64,000 nucleotides of DNA, taken from positions 1-64,000 of the forward strand of contig JAKARO010000007.1 in assembly GCA_021821885.1 (NCBI GenBank), given 5' to 3'. Origin of the DNA: Pseudomonadota bacterium. Lineage in GTDB: Bacteria; Pseudomonadota; Gammaproteobacteria; Acidithiobacillales; Acidithiobacillaceae. Shown piece after piece: positions 53,394-62,006 of the stretch. Position 1 is the stretch's first letter; every line of letters starts with the position of its first letter. A program made the translations under genes and the position numbers. The notes below the pieces were generated by a model. That model was given only the letters and a program-made list of their open reading frames with translations, ran no database searches and had not been told where the DNA came from.

Positions 53394-54560
53394 TCAGGAC
53401 TGCAGCAGGCGCCAGGTATGGCGGGCAATGACCAGGTCTTCGTCGGTCGGAATACGGAGGATCTCTACCGGGCTTCCCGGCCGGGACAGCCGCTCCGACT
53501 GGCCTTCATTGGCGGCAGCATCCAGCTGGAGTCCCAGCCCTTCGAGCGGCCGGCAGACGCTCCGGCGGATGGCCGGAGCATTCTCGCCAATTCCCCCGGT
53601 AAACACGAGACAGTCCAGTCCGCCCAGTACCGCCATCAGGCTGCCCACGGCCTTGCGGATACTGTAGGCAAAAATCCCTATGGCCTCTGCGGCATGGGGC
53701 TCCCCGTCCTGCTGTCCCAGCAGGGTCTGCATGTCGCCACTGATCCCCGAAATTCCGAGAAGGCCGGAAAGATGGTTCAGCAGCCTTTCCAGCTGGGACC
53801 CATTGTACCCTTTTTCCTCCATGAGGTAGAGCAGAACCCCAGGATCCAGGTCTCCGGACCGGGTGCTCATGACCACCCCTCCCATGGGCGTCAGTCCCAT
53901 GGTGGTGTCCTGGCAGTGTCCGTCCCGGACGGCGGCAAGACTTGCGCCATTCCCAAGATGGGCAATAATGGTCCGGTTTTTTCCTCCATCGGGCAGGCGG
54001 GAAAGAACATATTCGTAGGAAAGCCCGTGAAAACCGTATTTCCGTACTCCCTCATGCCACAGGTTGCGGGGCAGGGGATAGCGGGCGGCTGTGTCCGGTA
54101 TGGTCTGGTGGAATGCCGTATCCAGACAGGCGGCCTGGGGAATGTCCGGCCACGAGGCGGCGACGGCCTCGATGGCGGCGATTTCCGGGGGAAGATGCAG
54201 GGGCGCAAAGGGCAGGGCCGCATGCAGCTGCCGGATCCTGCTGTCATCCAGCAGACAGTGCTGCCGCAGTGCCGGCCCCCCGGACACCACCCGGTGACCC
54301 ACCGCAACCGGGTGCGGAAGGTGTTCCCGGCCGAGCAGGGCAAAAAGGGCATCCAGTGCGGCCTGGTGGTGCAGGAATTCCCCCTGCCAGTTCTGCTCGC
54401 GGTTCTCCCGCTGGATCCACATCCGGCCATGACTCTGGCCTATCCGCTCCATTGCCCCCCGGACCACAAGCCTTTCTCCCGCCCCCATGTCATACAGCGC
54501 AAATTTCAGGGAAGACGAGCCACTGTTGATGCACAGGACCACTTCTACACCTGCAGCCAT
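53394..54560 (-). CDS. ackA: Acetate kinase
   Basis: A 388-residue kinase that interconverts acetyl-phosphate/ADP and acetate/ATP. Blocks: VLCINSGSSSLKFALYD at the start, RKYGFHGLSYEYVLSRL near 180, IIAHLGNGASLAAVRDG near 205, TGGIGENAPAIRRSVC near 330. It overlaps the pdhC end by 16 bases, so it belongs to the ppsA/gpmI/pdh transcription direction as its last gene. Its partner pta lies 3 kb further on, after the MFS gene, as a separate unit. Confidence 0.95.
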   Translation of the reverse strand: MAAGVEVVLCINSGSSSLKFALYDMGAGERLVVRGAMERIGQSHGRMWIQRENREQNWQGEFLHHQAALDALFALLGREHLPHPVAVGHRVVSGGPALRQHCLLDDSRIRQLHAALPFAPLHLPPEIAAIEAVAASWPDIPQAACLDTAFHQTIPDTAARYPLPRNLWHEGVRKYGFHGLSYEYVLSRLPDGGKNRTIIAHLGNGASLAAVRDGHCQDTTMGLTPMGGVVMSTRSGDLDPGVLLYLMEEKGYNGSQLERLLNHLSGLLGISGISGDMQTLLGQQDGEPHAAEAIGIFAYSIRKAVGSLMAVLGGLDCLVFTGGIGENAPAIRRSVCRPLEGLGLQLDAAANEGQSERLSRPGSPVEILRIPTDEDLVIARHTWRLLQS

Positions 54561-55630
54561 TCCGGATCCCTCAGGCGCTGGGCAAGACGGTCCAGGAACC
54601 GGGCCGCATCGGCGCCAAAAATGACCCTGTGGTCACAGCTCAGGGTGAAATCGGCGCGCCCGTCTTCCTGGGAGGCAGCGACGGCAAGGATGGCCGAGGC
54701 CCCCACGGGCACAATGGCATCAAAGCGGCGAACCACCGGAAAAACCCCCAGATTGGACAGGTAGAACGTGGCACCGGAATAATCTTCCGGACGCAGGCGT
54801 CCCCTGCGGATCTTGCCAAGCAGAATCCGCCAGTCCTCCGACAGCTCCGGGACGCCCCGGCGGGCGGTGTCCCGGAGCACGGGCGTTACCAGACCATCGC
54901 CGGTGTCTACGGCAATCCCCACATCCACCCGCTCGCGGCGGGCCACTCCACGCCGGGTCCAGGCATGGTTGAACCAGGGATCCTCGGACACGGTAAGGGC
55001 ACAGGCCCGGGCCAGCGCCAGGGTCAGACTGATCCGGGCCCCCCTGGCCGCGTTCTGTAACGGGAACACGGGCAGCTCGGCGCTGATCTGGAATGAGGGT
55101 GTCCGCAGGGTTGCCTCCATATTGCGGGCCACCGCTGTCCGCATGGGCCGGAGGGGTTCCAGAACATGGGGAGGACCCCAGCGGAGATCCACATCCGGGC
55201 CCTGCAGAAAGGACGCCAGAACCTCCCGTCCCTGGACCGTTTCCGGGGAACCCGGCAGCATCCGGGACAGATCCACCCCGGGAGCATGGGCCAGGACGCG
55301 GGCAGGGGGCGAAACCAGCGGGTCCGGCTGCCGTAACCCTTCCGGTACGGAACCGGAGGAGACGGACGGCACCGGCGTCTCCAGCTCTTCGAGGCTATCG
55401 GCGATATACCCGATCACCGACCGGACCGGAAGGTCCTGGTCCGGTTCGCACAGGGGACCGGCCAGAAAACCGTCCTGGAAGGCCTCGACGTCCAGGATGG
55501 CCTTGTCCGTTTCCACCTCGGCAAGGACATCGCCTTTCTGTACCCGATCCCCGGGACGCAGGTTCCAGCGCGCCAGGCGGCCCGCCGTTATCGTATCCGA
55601 CAGAATCGGCATGGTAACAGGATGTTTCAT
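54545..55630 (-). CDS. pdhC: Pyruvate dehydrogenase E2, dihydrolipoyl acetyltransferase
   Basis: A 361-residue core subunit of the PDH complex. One lipoyl domain with the modified Lys in VLAEVETDKAILDVEAF (residue about 40), a short peripheral-subunit-binding region (PARVLAHAPGVDLSRMLPG) near 135, then the catalytic domain. The active-site motif reads SCDHRVIFGADAARF instead of the usual DHRxxDG: the His is kept, the Asp is Phe, as I recall from plastid and cyanobacterial-type E2 where it is Tyr. The inner domain is short (about 210 residues). Overlaps pdhB in ATGA. Confidence 0.9.
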   Translation of the reverse strand: MKHPVTMPILSDTITAGRLARWNLRPGDRVQKGDVLAEVETDKAILDVEAFQDGFLAGPLCEPDQDLPVRSVIGYIADSLEELETPVPSVSSGSVPEGLRQPDPLVSPPARVLAHAPGVDLSRMLPGSPETVQGREVLASFLQGPDVDLRWGPPHVLEPLRPMRTAVARNMEATLRTPSFQISAELPVFPLQNAARGARISLTLALARACALTVSEDPWFNHAWTRRGVARRERVDVGIAVDTGDGLVTPVLRDTARRGVPELSEDWRILLGKIRRGRLRPEDYSGATFYLSNLGVFPVVRRFDAIVPVGASAILAVAASQEDGRADFTLSCDHRVIFGADAARFLDRLAQRLRDPEWLQV

Positions 55631-56619
55631 CGCAGATTTCCTGATCCGGACACCAGATTGCGGGCGGCCTGCACTACCGTGTCCGGCCGGGGAATGCTCG
55701 CTGCTTCCAGGTCGGGGCTGAAGGGGGTAGGCAGATTGATCCCCCCCACCCGGCGCACCGGCGCATCGAGAAAATAAAAGCACCGTTCCTGCAGGGTCGC
55801 GGCCAGCTCGGCCCCGGCCCCGGCAAAAACGCAGTCTTCTTCCACAACAAGGCACCGGTGCGTCTTCTGGACGGAACCCTGACAGGTCTCCCAGTCGACC
55901 GGAGACAGGCTTCGCAGATCAATGACTTCCATCCCGATGCCCATTCCGGCGAGAATGCCGGCGGCTTCGAGGGCTACCTCTACCATCCGGGAATAGGCGA
56001 TGCAGGTCAGTGTCTGGCCCTCACGGACGGTTTTTGCCTGGTGCAGCGGGGGAGGGGGAAGCGTTTCGTCCACAGGGCCCTTGCGGAAATAGAGGAGTTC
56101 ATGCTCAAGGACAATCAGGGGATCATCGCTGCGGATAGCCTGGCGCAACTGCCAGAAAGCATCCTGCGGCGTCGACGGCACCACCATGCGCAGCCCGGGC
56201 ACATTCATCAGGGTATGCTCCAGACGCTGGGAGTGCTGGGCCCCGAGCTGCCGGGCTACCCCTCCGGGCATGCGGACCGTCAGGGCCATGGGAAACTGTC
56301 CCCCGGACATGAACGGGATCTTGGCGGCCATATTGATGAGAGCGTCCAGCGCCAGCAGTGCAAAATTGACAGTCATGATTTCCACCACCGGCCGCAGGCC
56401 AAGCATGGCAGCCCCCACGCCCAGACCGGTAAAACTGTTCTCGGAAATGGGCGTATCGCGAACCCGCCATTCGCCATATTTGGCCATCAGTCCTTCGGTT
56501 ACCCGATAGGTCCCACCAAAGAGACCGACGTCCTCCCCCAAGACAAGGACACTGTCGTCGCTGTCCATTTCGAGGTCGAGTGCCCGGTGCAGGGCCTGCC
56601 AGTACAGCAGGCCGGTCAT
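55627..56619 (-). CDS. pdhB: Pyruvate dehydrogenase E1 beta subunit
   Basis: A 330-residue subunit. Family blocks: ALDLEMDSDDSVLVLGEDVGLFGGTYRVTEGL-type start (positions 12-43), RDTPISENSFTGLGVGAAM near 55, VVPSTPQDAFWQLRQAI near 150 and VEVIDLRSLSPVDWET near 230. It forms a heterotetramer with E1 alpha and binds the thiamine ring. Its start overlaps pdhA by four bases and its end overlaps pdhC, giving a tightly coupled alpha-beta-E2 set. Confidence 0.95.
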   Translation of the reverse strand: MTGLLYWQALHRALDLEMDSDDSVLVLGEDVGLFGGTYRVTEGLMAKYGEWRVRDTPISENSFTGLGVGAAMLGLRPVVEIMTVNFALLALDALINMAAKIPFMSGGQFPMALTVRMPGGVARQLGAQHSQRLEHTLMNVPGLRMVVPSTPQDAFWQLRQAIRSDDPLIVLEHELLYFRKGPVDETLPPPPLHQAKTVREGQTLTCIAYSRMVEVALEAAGILAGMGIGMEVIDLRSLSPVDWETCQGSVQKTHRCLVVEEDCVFAGAGAELAATLQERCFYFLDAPVRRVGGINLPTPFSPDLEAASIPRPDTVVQAARNLVSGSGNLR

Positions 56620-57683
56620 GTTGGCTCTCTCCCAAAAAACCGCTCACCCCGCCGGTTGCACCGGAAAGCCGCCCACGCGTCCTGAAGATCCGGTGCCGGC
56701 GCCTGCCTGGCGAATTCCAGGGCCTCCTGTACTTCCTGTACGGTTTCCTGCTCCAGACGGGTGAAACAGTCTCCCTCCAGGTGCCCCTGGGTCCGGCAGT
56801 ACTCGCCGAAACTGGCAATACAGTCCGGACCTGGGCATGCAGCCTGCCAGTGGCCTTCCAGGGAGCCGGACAGGCCGCTCTCCAGGAACTGGATGGGGTC
56901 ACGGGCCCGGTAGGCCTCGACTTCTCCAGCCGGGCGGTAGGCACCAGAATCGGCCATGGAATGGCCACGATACCGGTAGGTCTCCAGCTCCAGAAGCTGA
57001 GGACCATCACCCGCACGTACGCGCTCCAGGGCCCGGCGGGCCGCCCCATGTACGGCAAGCACATCCATTCCGTTCTCCCGGACGGCCGGAATGCCATAGG
57101 CACAGGCGCGCCGGTAGACTTCCACCACGGCAGAGTGCCGGTGGATTTCAGTTCCAATCTGGTAGCGGTTGTTTTCACAGACAAACAGGACCGGCAGTTT
57201 CCAGAGGGCCGCCATGTTCAGGGATTCATGGAAAGTGCCCTGATTGACCGCACCATCCCCAAAAAAGCAGATGACGGCCTCCGGAAGCCGGCGGTAAGCG
57301 ACCGCATAGGCGGCACCAATGGCAAGGGGAAAGGTTTCCCCAACAATGGCAACGCCCCCCAGGAAACGGTGTTCCCGGCTGAACAGGTGCATGGAACCAC
57401 CCATTCCGGCGCTGACCCCGGCCTTTTTCCCCATAAGTTCAGCCATGATTTCCCTGGCCGGCAGACCCCGAACCAGGGCGTGGACGTGCTCCCGGTAGGT
57501 GCTGACGACATGGTCTCCCGGTTCCGCGGCGTGCAGGACACCCACCGCAACGGCTTCCTCACCGGGATACAGGTGGAGAAAACCCGAAATGCTGCCTGTG
57601 GCATACTCCCGCGCGGCCGCCTCCTCAAAAGTCCTGGCCAGCAGCATCTGGCGCAGCATCCACAGCAGGCCGGTCCTATCCAT
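56616..57683 (-). CDS. pdhA: Pyruvate dehydrogenase E1 alpha subunit
   Basis: A 355-residue thiamine-diphosphate-dependent subunit. The ThDP motif is CFFGDGAVNQGTFHESLNMA with the closing NN in VCENNRYQIG, near residues 165-200. YPGEEAVAVGVLHA and GGSMHLFSREHRFLGG are the conserved earlier blocks and RYRGHSMADSGAYR near 275 is the phosphorylation-loop region in mitochondrial homologues. ATG 57683 lies 7 bases inside the end of the small upstream gene (57676). It is the first E1/E2 gene of the cluster. Confidence 0.95.
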   Translation of the reverse strand: MDRTGLLWMLRQMLLARTFEEAAAREYATGSISGFLHLYPGEEAVAVGVLHAAEPGDHVVSTYREHVHALVRGLPAREIMAELMGKKAGVSAGMGGSMHLFSREHRFLGGVAIVGETFPLAIGAAYAVAYRRLPEAVICFFGDGAVNQGTFHESLNMAALWKLPVLFVCENNRYQIGTEIHRHSAVVEVYRRACAYGIPAVRENGMDVLAVHGAARRALERVRAGDGPQLLELETYRYRGHSMADSGAYRPAGEVEAYRARDPIQFLESGLSGSLEGHWQAACPGPDCIASFGEYCRTQGHLEGDCFTRLEQETVQEVQEALEFARQAPAPDLQDAWAAFRCNRRGERFFGREPT

Positions 57684-57867
57684 GGGTGGCAGTTCCAGGC
57701 CGGAATCCGTCCATGGCCTTGGGCCACAGTGCAGGAGGCAGCAGGGCAGAAGTGTCTCCGGTTCTCCCCATAAGCGGCACGAACAGGCCGACCCCGCAGG
57801 GATCTGTTGCCTCCGGGCGTTCCGTCCACTGGCAGATTTCAGGGAGGTTTTCCGGCATGGAATCCAT
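57676..57867 (-). CDS. Small unknown gene in front of pdhA (63 residues)
   Basis: ATG 57867 has AGGAG 8 bases upstream, better than the pdhA signal itself, and the stop overlaps the pdhA start region. The product begins MDSMPENLPEICQWTERPEA and ends GFRPGTATHG; it is Pro-rich with 2 Cys and 2 Trp, no membrane segment. I do not recognise it. Translational coupling to pdhA is likely, so it may be a leader or a small accessory protein. A chance ORF cannot be excluded. Confidence 0.5.
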   Translation of the reverse strand: MDSMPENLPEICQWTERPEATDPCGVGLFVPLMGRTGDTSALLPPALWPKAMDGFRPGTATHG

Positions 57868-57909
57868 GGCATTTCTCCTGTACATGGGGCGGAGGAATCC
57901 TCTGGCTTT

Positions 57910-59466
57910 CTAGCCCGGGGCACGATGGAGAAGGAGGCTGTGTCCTGCCATTTCCAGGGGTTTCTGCAGGCCCAGCAAATCCAGCACCGTGGGCGCGATG
58001 TCGGCCAGACCACCACCTGTGGCCAGATGCACGTCCGGCTCTCCAATGAGCAGGAAGGGCACCGGATAGGCGGTATGCCGGGTATGGGGCTCGCCCGTCC
58101 GGGGATCCACCATTTCGTCGCAGTTGCCGTGGTCGGCCGTGAGCAGGATCCGGTATCCCTCCGCCCGGGCCGCCTGGACCACCCGGTGGAACTGCAGGTC
58201 CAGGGTCTCCACAGCACGGACGATAGCCGGAATGTTCGCCGTGTGGCCTACCATGTCCCCATTGGCAAAATTCACCAGCAAGAAGGAATAGCGGCCACTG
58301 CGCACTGCGGCGATCACCTGGTCCGCAACCGCAGGTGCCGACATTTCCGGCTGGAGGTCGTAGGTGGTGACCGGCGGGGAAGGAACGATTTTCCGGTCTT
58401 CCCCTGGAAAGGGCGGTTCCCGCCCGCCATTGAAAAAATAGGTCACATGGGCATATTTTTCGGTCTCTGCGCAGTGGAACTGGCCAAGACCGGCATGGCT
58501 CAGCACTTCGGCCAGAACCTGCCGCGGAATCTCGGACGGAAAGAGCACGGGGAAGGGATACTCGTCGTTGTAAGGGGTCATGCACAGTACCGGCCGCGCG
58601 GGTTCCTCTCCACGGTCAAAGTGGCTGAACGTGGGCATGGAGACCGCAGCGCTCAGCTGGCGCATGCGGTCGGAACGGAAATTGAAGAAGAAAACCGGTT
58701 CGTCCGGCGCGATCCGGGCCTGCCGTGCGTCACCCAGTACCGTCGGCTGGATGAACTCATCGCCGCCATCCCGGTTCCACCCGTCGTGGATGGCGGCCTC
58801 CGCGCTCCTGGCCGGAATTCCCTCCCCAAGACAGTACGCCGCCCACGCCTTCCCGGTCCGTTCCCAGTGTCCTGCCCGGTCCATTGCGTAATAGCGCCCA
58901 CAGACCGTGGCCAGGCTCCCCCGGCCGAGTCCGGCCAGCACTTCCTCCACCTGATGGGCAAAGCCGTCGGCACTGCGGGGCGGGGTATCCCTGCCGTCGG
59001 TAATCATGTGGATGACGGGCTCCATGCCGGCCTCTACCACAAGCGGCAGGATTGCAAGAAGGTGGCCGATATGGGAATGGACTCCGCCATCGGAGACCAT
59101 ACCGACCAGATGGAGCCGTTTTCCCGGGTGGAGAAATTTTTTCCAGGCTTCCAGGCGGGAAAAGCTGCCATCGGCCAGGGCATCGGCAATCCGCAGCAGG
59201 TCCTGCTTCAGGATACGGCCGGATCCGAGGGTCAGGTGCCCCACCTCGGAGTTGCCAAACTGTCCGTCGGGCAGGCCAACCGCCCGGCCAGAGGCCTGCA
59301 GCACGGTATGCTGGCTGCAGGCAAAGTAGTGGTCCAGGTGCGGGGTCCGGGCCTGGGCCCAGCCATTGAAGGCCCGCGCCGGATTGACCCCGAATCCGTC
59401 AAAAATGACCAGAACAACCTTTTTTCCCGGCACGGCTTCCCCCTTGTCCAGAATCTGCCGGTCCAT
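57910..59466 (-). CDS. gpmI: 2,3-bisphosphoglycerate-independent phosphoglycerate mutase
   Basis: A 518-residue Mn-dependent mutase (3PG to 2PG) of the alkaline-phosphatase fold. Blocks: VVLVIFDGFGVN (first metal Asp), LPDGQFGNSEVGHLTLGSGR (phosphoserine nucleophile Ser in NSEVGH), SDGGVHSHIGHLLA, ITDGRDTPPRS, NFANGDMVGHTAN, TADHGNCDEM and HTRHTAYPVPFLL near the C-terminus. ATG 59466 avoids overlap with ppsA; the longer frame (59550) would overlap it by 47 bases. It follows ppsA by 37 bases, so the pair supports the PEP end of the pathway. Confidence 0.95.
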   Translation of the reverse strand: MDRQILDKGEAVPGKKVVLVIFDGFGVNPARAFNGWAQARTPHLDHYFACSQHTVLQASGRAVGLPDGQFGNSEVGHLTLGSGRILKQDLLRIADALADGSFSRLEAWKKFLHPGKRLHLVGMVSDGGVHSHIGHLLAILPLVVEAGMEPVIHMITDGRDTPPRSADGFAHQVEEVLAGLGRGSLATVCGRYYAMDRAGHWERTGKAWAAYCLGEGIPARSAEAAIHDGWNRDGGDEFIQPTVLGDARQARIAPDEPVFFFNFRSDRMRQLSAAVSMPTFSHFDRGEEPARPVLCMTPYNDEYPFPVLFPSEIPRQVLAEVLSHAGLGQFHCAETEKYAHVTYFFNGGREPPFPGEDRKIVPSPPVTTYDLQPEMSAPAVADQVIAAVRSGRYSFLLVNFANGDMVGHTANIPAIVRAVETLDLQFHRVVQAARAEGYRILLTADHGNCDEMVDPRTGEPHTRHTAYPVPFLLIGEPDVHLATGGGLADIAPTVLDLLGLQKPLEMAGHSLLLHRAPG

Positions 59467-59503
59467 CGGCCCCGTCAGGGTCCGCCGGCGAACGTTCTGC
59501 CGT

Positions 59504-61921
59504 TCAGGCCCGGCTGCCGCGTCCAAGGGCCTTTTCAATTTCCAGGACATGGCGGGTAGTGGCCAGCACGGTATCCGGATTCAGGCTCATCGAATCAATG
59601 CCTTCCCGGACAAGGAACTCCGCCATTTCCGGATAGTCGGAAGGCGCCTGTCCGCACAGGCCCGAATGGATCCCGTTCCGGCGGCATCCTTCTACCGCAA
59701 GACGGATCATGGCCAGGACCGCACCGTCCCGCTCATCGTAATCGAAGGCTACCACCTCGGAGTCCCGGTCCACCCCAAGCGTCAGCTGGGTCAGGTCATT
59801 GCTGCCGATGGAAAAGCCATCGAAGCGCCGCGCAAATTCGTCAATCAGCACCACATTGCTGGGCACCTCGCACATGGCATAGATTTCAAGGCCTTCCTCC
59901 CCCCGTTTCAGCCCATATTCCGCCATCCTGGCCAGGACGGCGTCAGCCTCCCCAAGACGGCGCACAAAAGGGATCATGAGAATGACATTGTCCAGTCCCA
60001 TCTCGCCGCGGACCCGCGCCATGGCGAGGCACTCCAGGCGGAAGCCTTCCGCATAGGCCGGATGGGCATAGCGGGAAGCCCCGCGGAATCCCAGCATGGG
60101 ATTGGCTTCGGAAGGCTCAAACCATTTTCCGCCCAGAAGGGCGGCATATTCGTTGGACTTGAAATCGGACATGCGGACGACCACGGGCCGCGGATGGAAC
60201 GCTGCGGCAATGGTTCCCACCCCTTCGGACAGTTTCTGGACAAAAAAATCTTCCGGCCTGGCATAACCGGCCGACAGTTTCTGCACCTGGGCCCGGACCG
60301 TCTGGTCCGGGATCCGCTCGGGATGCAGCAGGGCCAGCGGATGGGCCCGGATGGCATTGGCGATGATAAATTCCATGCGGGCCAGACCGACGCCATCGTT
60401 GGGCAGGGCCTGGATCTGGAATGCAAGGTCCGGGTCGCCCAGGTTGATCATGATCCTGGTTACGGGCCGTGCCAGGTGGGAAAGATCTGTTTTCTCCACC
60501 CGGAAAGGCAGTTGTCCTTCGTAAATAGCCCCGGTCTCTCCCCCGGCACAGGAAACGGTGACCATATCCCCGGTTTTGACCTGGGAAAGGATACCGGCCG
60601 ATCCAACAACAGCCGGAATGCCCAGTTCCCGGGCCACAATCGCGGCATGGCAGGTGCGTCCCCCACGCCCGGTGACAATGGCTGCCGCCTTTTTCATGAC
60701 CGGTTCCCAGTCGGGCGTCGTGCTGTCCGCCACCAGGACCTCTCCGGGCTGGAATTCATCGAGATGGTGAAGATCCGGGATTATCCGGACCCGGCCGGAG
60801 GCAATCCTGCTGCCAACCGCCCGTCCGGTGGCGATCTGCCGTCCGTTTCCTTCCAGGTGATACTCCTCAAGAATCTGGCCTTTCCGCTGGGAAGCCACGG
60901 TTTCCGGTCTGGCCTGGACTACATACAGCAGGCCGTCCTTTCCGTCCTTGGCCCACTCCATGTCCATGGGGCGGGGCTCGCCCACCTTTTCGGAATAGTG
61001 GCGCTCGATTTCCATGGCATAGCCCGCGAGGGTCAGGACCTCGCCATCGCTGAGGCAGAAGCGCTCCTGCTCCGCCTGGGGGGTGGCAAGATTCCGGGTC
61101 CCCTGGCGGGTGTCGCCGGAACTGTAAACCATTTTGAGCCTTTTGCTGCCCAGTGACCGCCGCAGGACCGCCTTCCGTCCCCGCAGGTATGCGGGCTTGA
61201 AGACATAGAACTCGTCGGGATTGACCGCTCCCTGTACAACGTTTTCGCCCAGGCCCCAGGCTCCCGTGACAAAAACCACATTCCGGAATCCGGTTTCCGT
61301 ATCCAGGGAAAACATGACACCGCTGCTGGCCAGGTCGGAACGCACCATTTTCATGATGCCGATGGACAGGGCGACCCGGAAATGGTCAAACCCCTGGTCC
61401 ATCCGGTAATGGATGGCCCGGTCAGTGAACAGGCTCGCGAAGCAGCGGCGGCAGGCATCAAGCAGTTCGGCTTCGCCCCGCACATTCAGAAAAGTATCCT
61501 GCTGGCCGGCAAAACTCGCCGTCGGGAGATCTTCGGCGGTTGCCGAGGAACGGACCGCTACCGACAGGTCCTCACCATATTCCTGGCGCAGACGGGCATA
61601 GGCATCCAGAATTTCCGAACGGAGCGTTTCCGGCAGGGGAGCCGAATAGACCAGGCTCCTGGCCTCTGCGCCCCGGCGGGCCAGATCTCCGACATCTTCC
61701 GCGTCAAGGCCGTCCAGGGCTGCCCGCAGCGGCTCCCACACGCCCGCAGCCTCCAGGGTCTCCCGGTAGGCTTCTGCTGTTATGGCAAAGCCGTTCGGAA
61801 CGCGAACACCCAAAGGTCCCAGTTCCCGGTACATTTCCCCGAGCGAGGCGTTTTTCCCGCCCACCAGGGGAACGTCCCCAATTCCGATTTCCTCAAAGAA
61901 GCGGATAAAGCGGTAGGACAT
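59504..61921 (-). CDS. ppsA: Phosphoenolpyruvate synthase
   Basis: An 805-residue enzyme that makes PEP from pyruvate and ATP. The N-terminal ATP-grasp part begins VPLVGGKNASLGEMYREL and includes SFAGQQDTFLNVRG near 145. The phosphohistidine is in GRGGRTCHAAIVARELG near 430, and the C-terminal PEP/pyruvate domain has EFIIANAIRAHPLALLHP near 525 and GICGQAPSDYP-like CGQAPSDYPEMAEFLV near 760 with the catalytic Cys. Full length. Next to pyk, gpmI and pdh it indicates regulated flow both ways between pyruvate and PEP. Confidence 0.97.
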   Translation of the reverse strand: MSYRFIRFFEEIGIGDVPLVGGKNASLGEMYRELGPLGVRVPNGFAITAEAYRETLEAAGVWEPLRAALDGLDAEDVGDLARRGAEARSLVYSAPLPETLRSEILDAYARLRQEYGEDLSVAVRSSATAEDLPTASFAGQQDTFLNVRGEAELLDACRRCFASLFTDRAIHYRMDQGFDHFRVALSIGIMKMVRSDLASSGVMFSLDTETGFRNVVFVTGAWGLGENVVQGAVNPDEFYVFKPAYLRGRKAVLRRSLGSKRLKMVYSSGDTRQGTRNLATPQAEQERFCLSDGEVLTLAGYAMEIERHYSEKVGEPRPMDMEWAKDGKDGLLYVVQARPETVASQRKGQILEEYHLEGNGRQIATGRAVGSRIASGRVRIIPDLHHLDEFQPGEVLVADSTTPDWEPVMKKAAAIVTGRGGRTCHAAIVARELGIPAVVGSAGILSQVKTGDMVTVSCAGGETGAIYEGQLPFRVEKTDLSHLARPVTRIMINLGDPDLAFQIQALPNDGVGLARMEFIIANAIRAHPLALLHPERIPDQTVRAQVQKLSAGYARPEDFFVQKLSEGVGTIAAAFHPRPVVVRMSDFKSNEYAALLGGKWFEPSEANPMLGFRGASRYAHPAYAEGFRLECLAMARVRGEMGLDNVILMIPFVRRLGEADAVLARMAEYGLKRGEEGLEIYAMCEVPSNVVLIDEFARRFDGFSIGSNDLTQLTLGVDRDSEVVAFDYDERDGAVLAMIRLAVEGCRRNGIHSGLCGQAPSDYPEMAEFLVREGIDSMSLNPDTVLATTRHVLEIEKALGRGSRA

Positions 61922-62006
61922 GTGTGGTCTCCTGCAAATCAGGGCGCCAGGTCTTTTTCAACATAGCCACGCCGCAGGAGAAGGGCAAGTACCTGCCGCC
62001 GCCACT

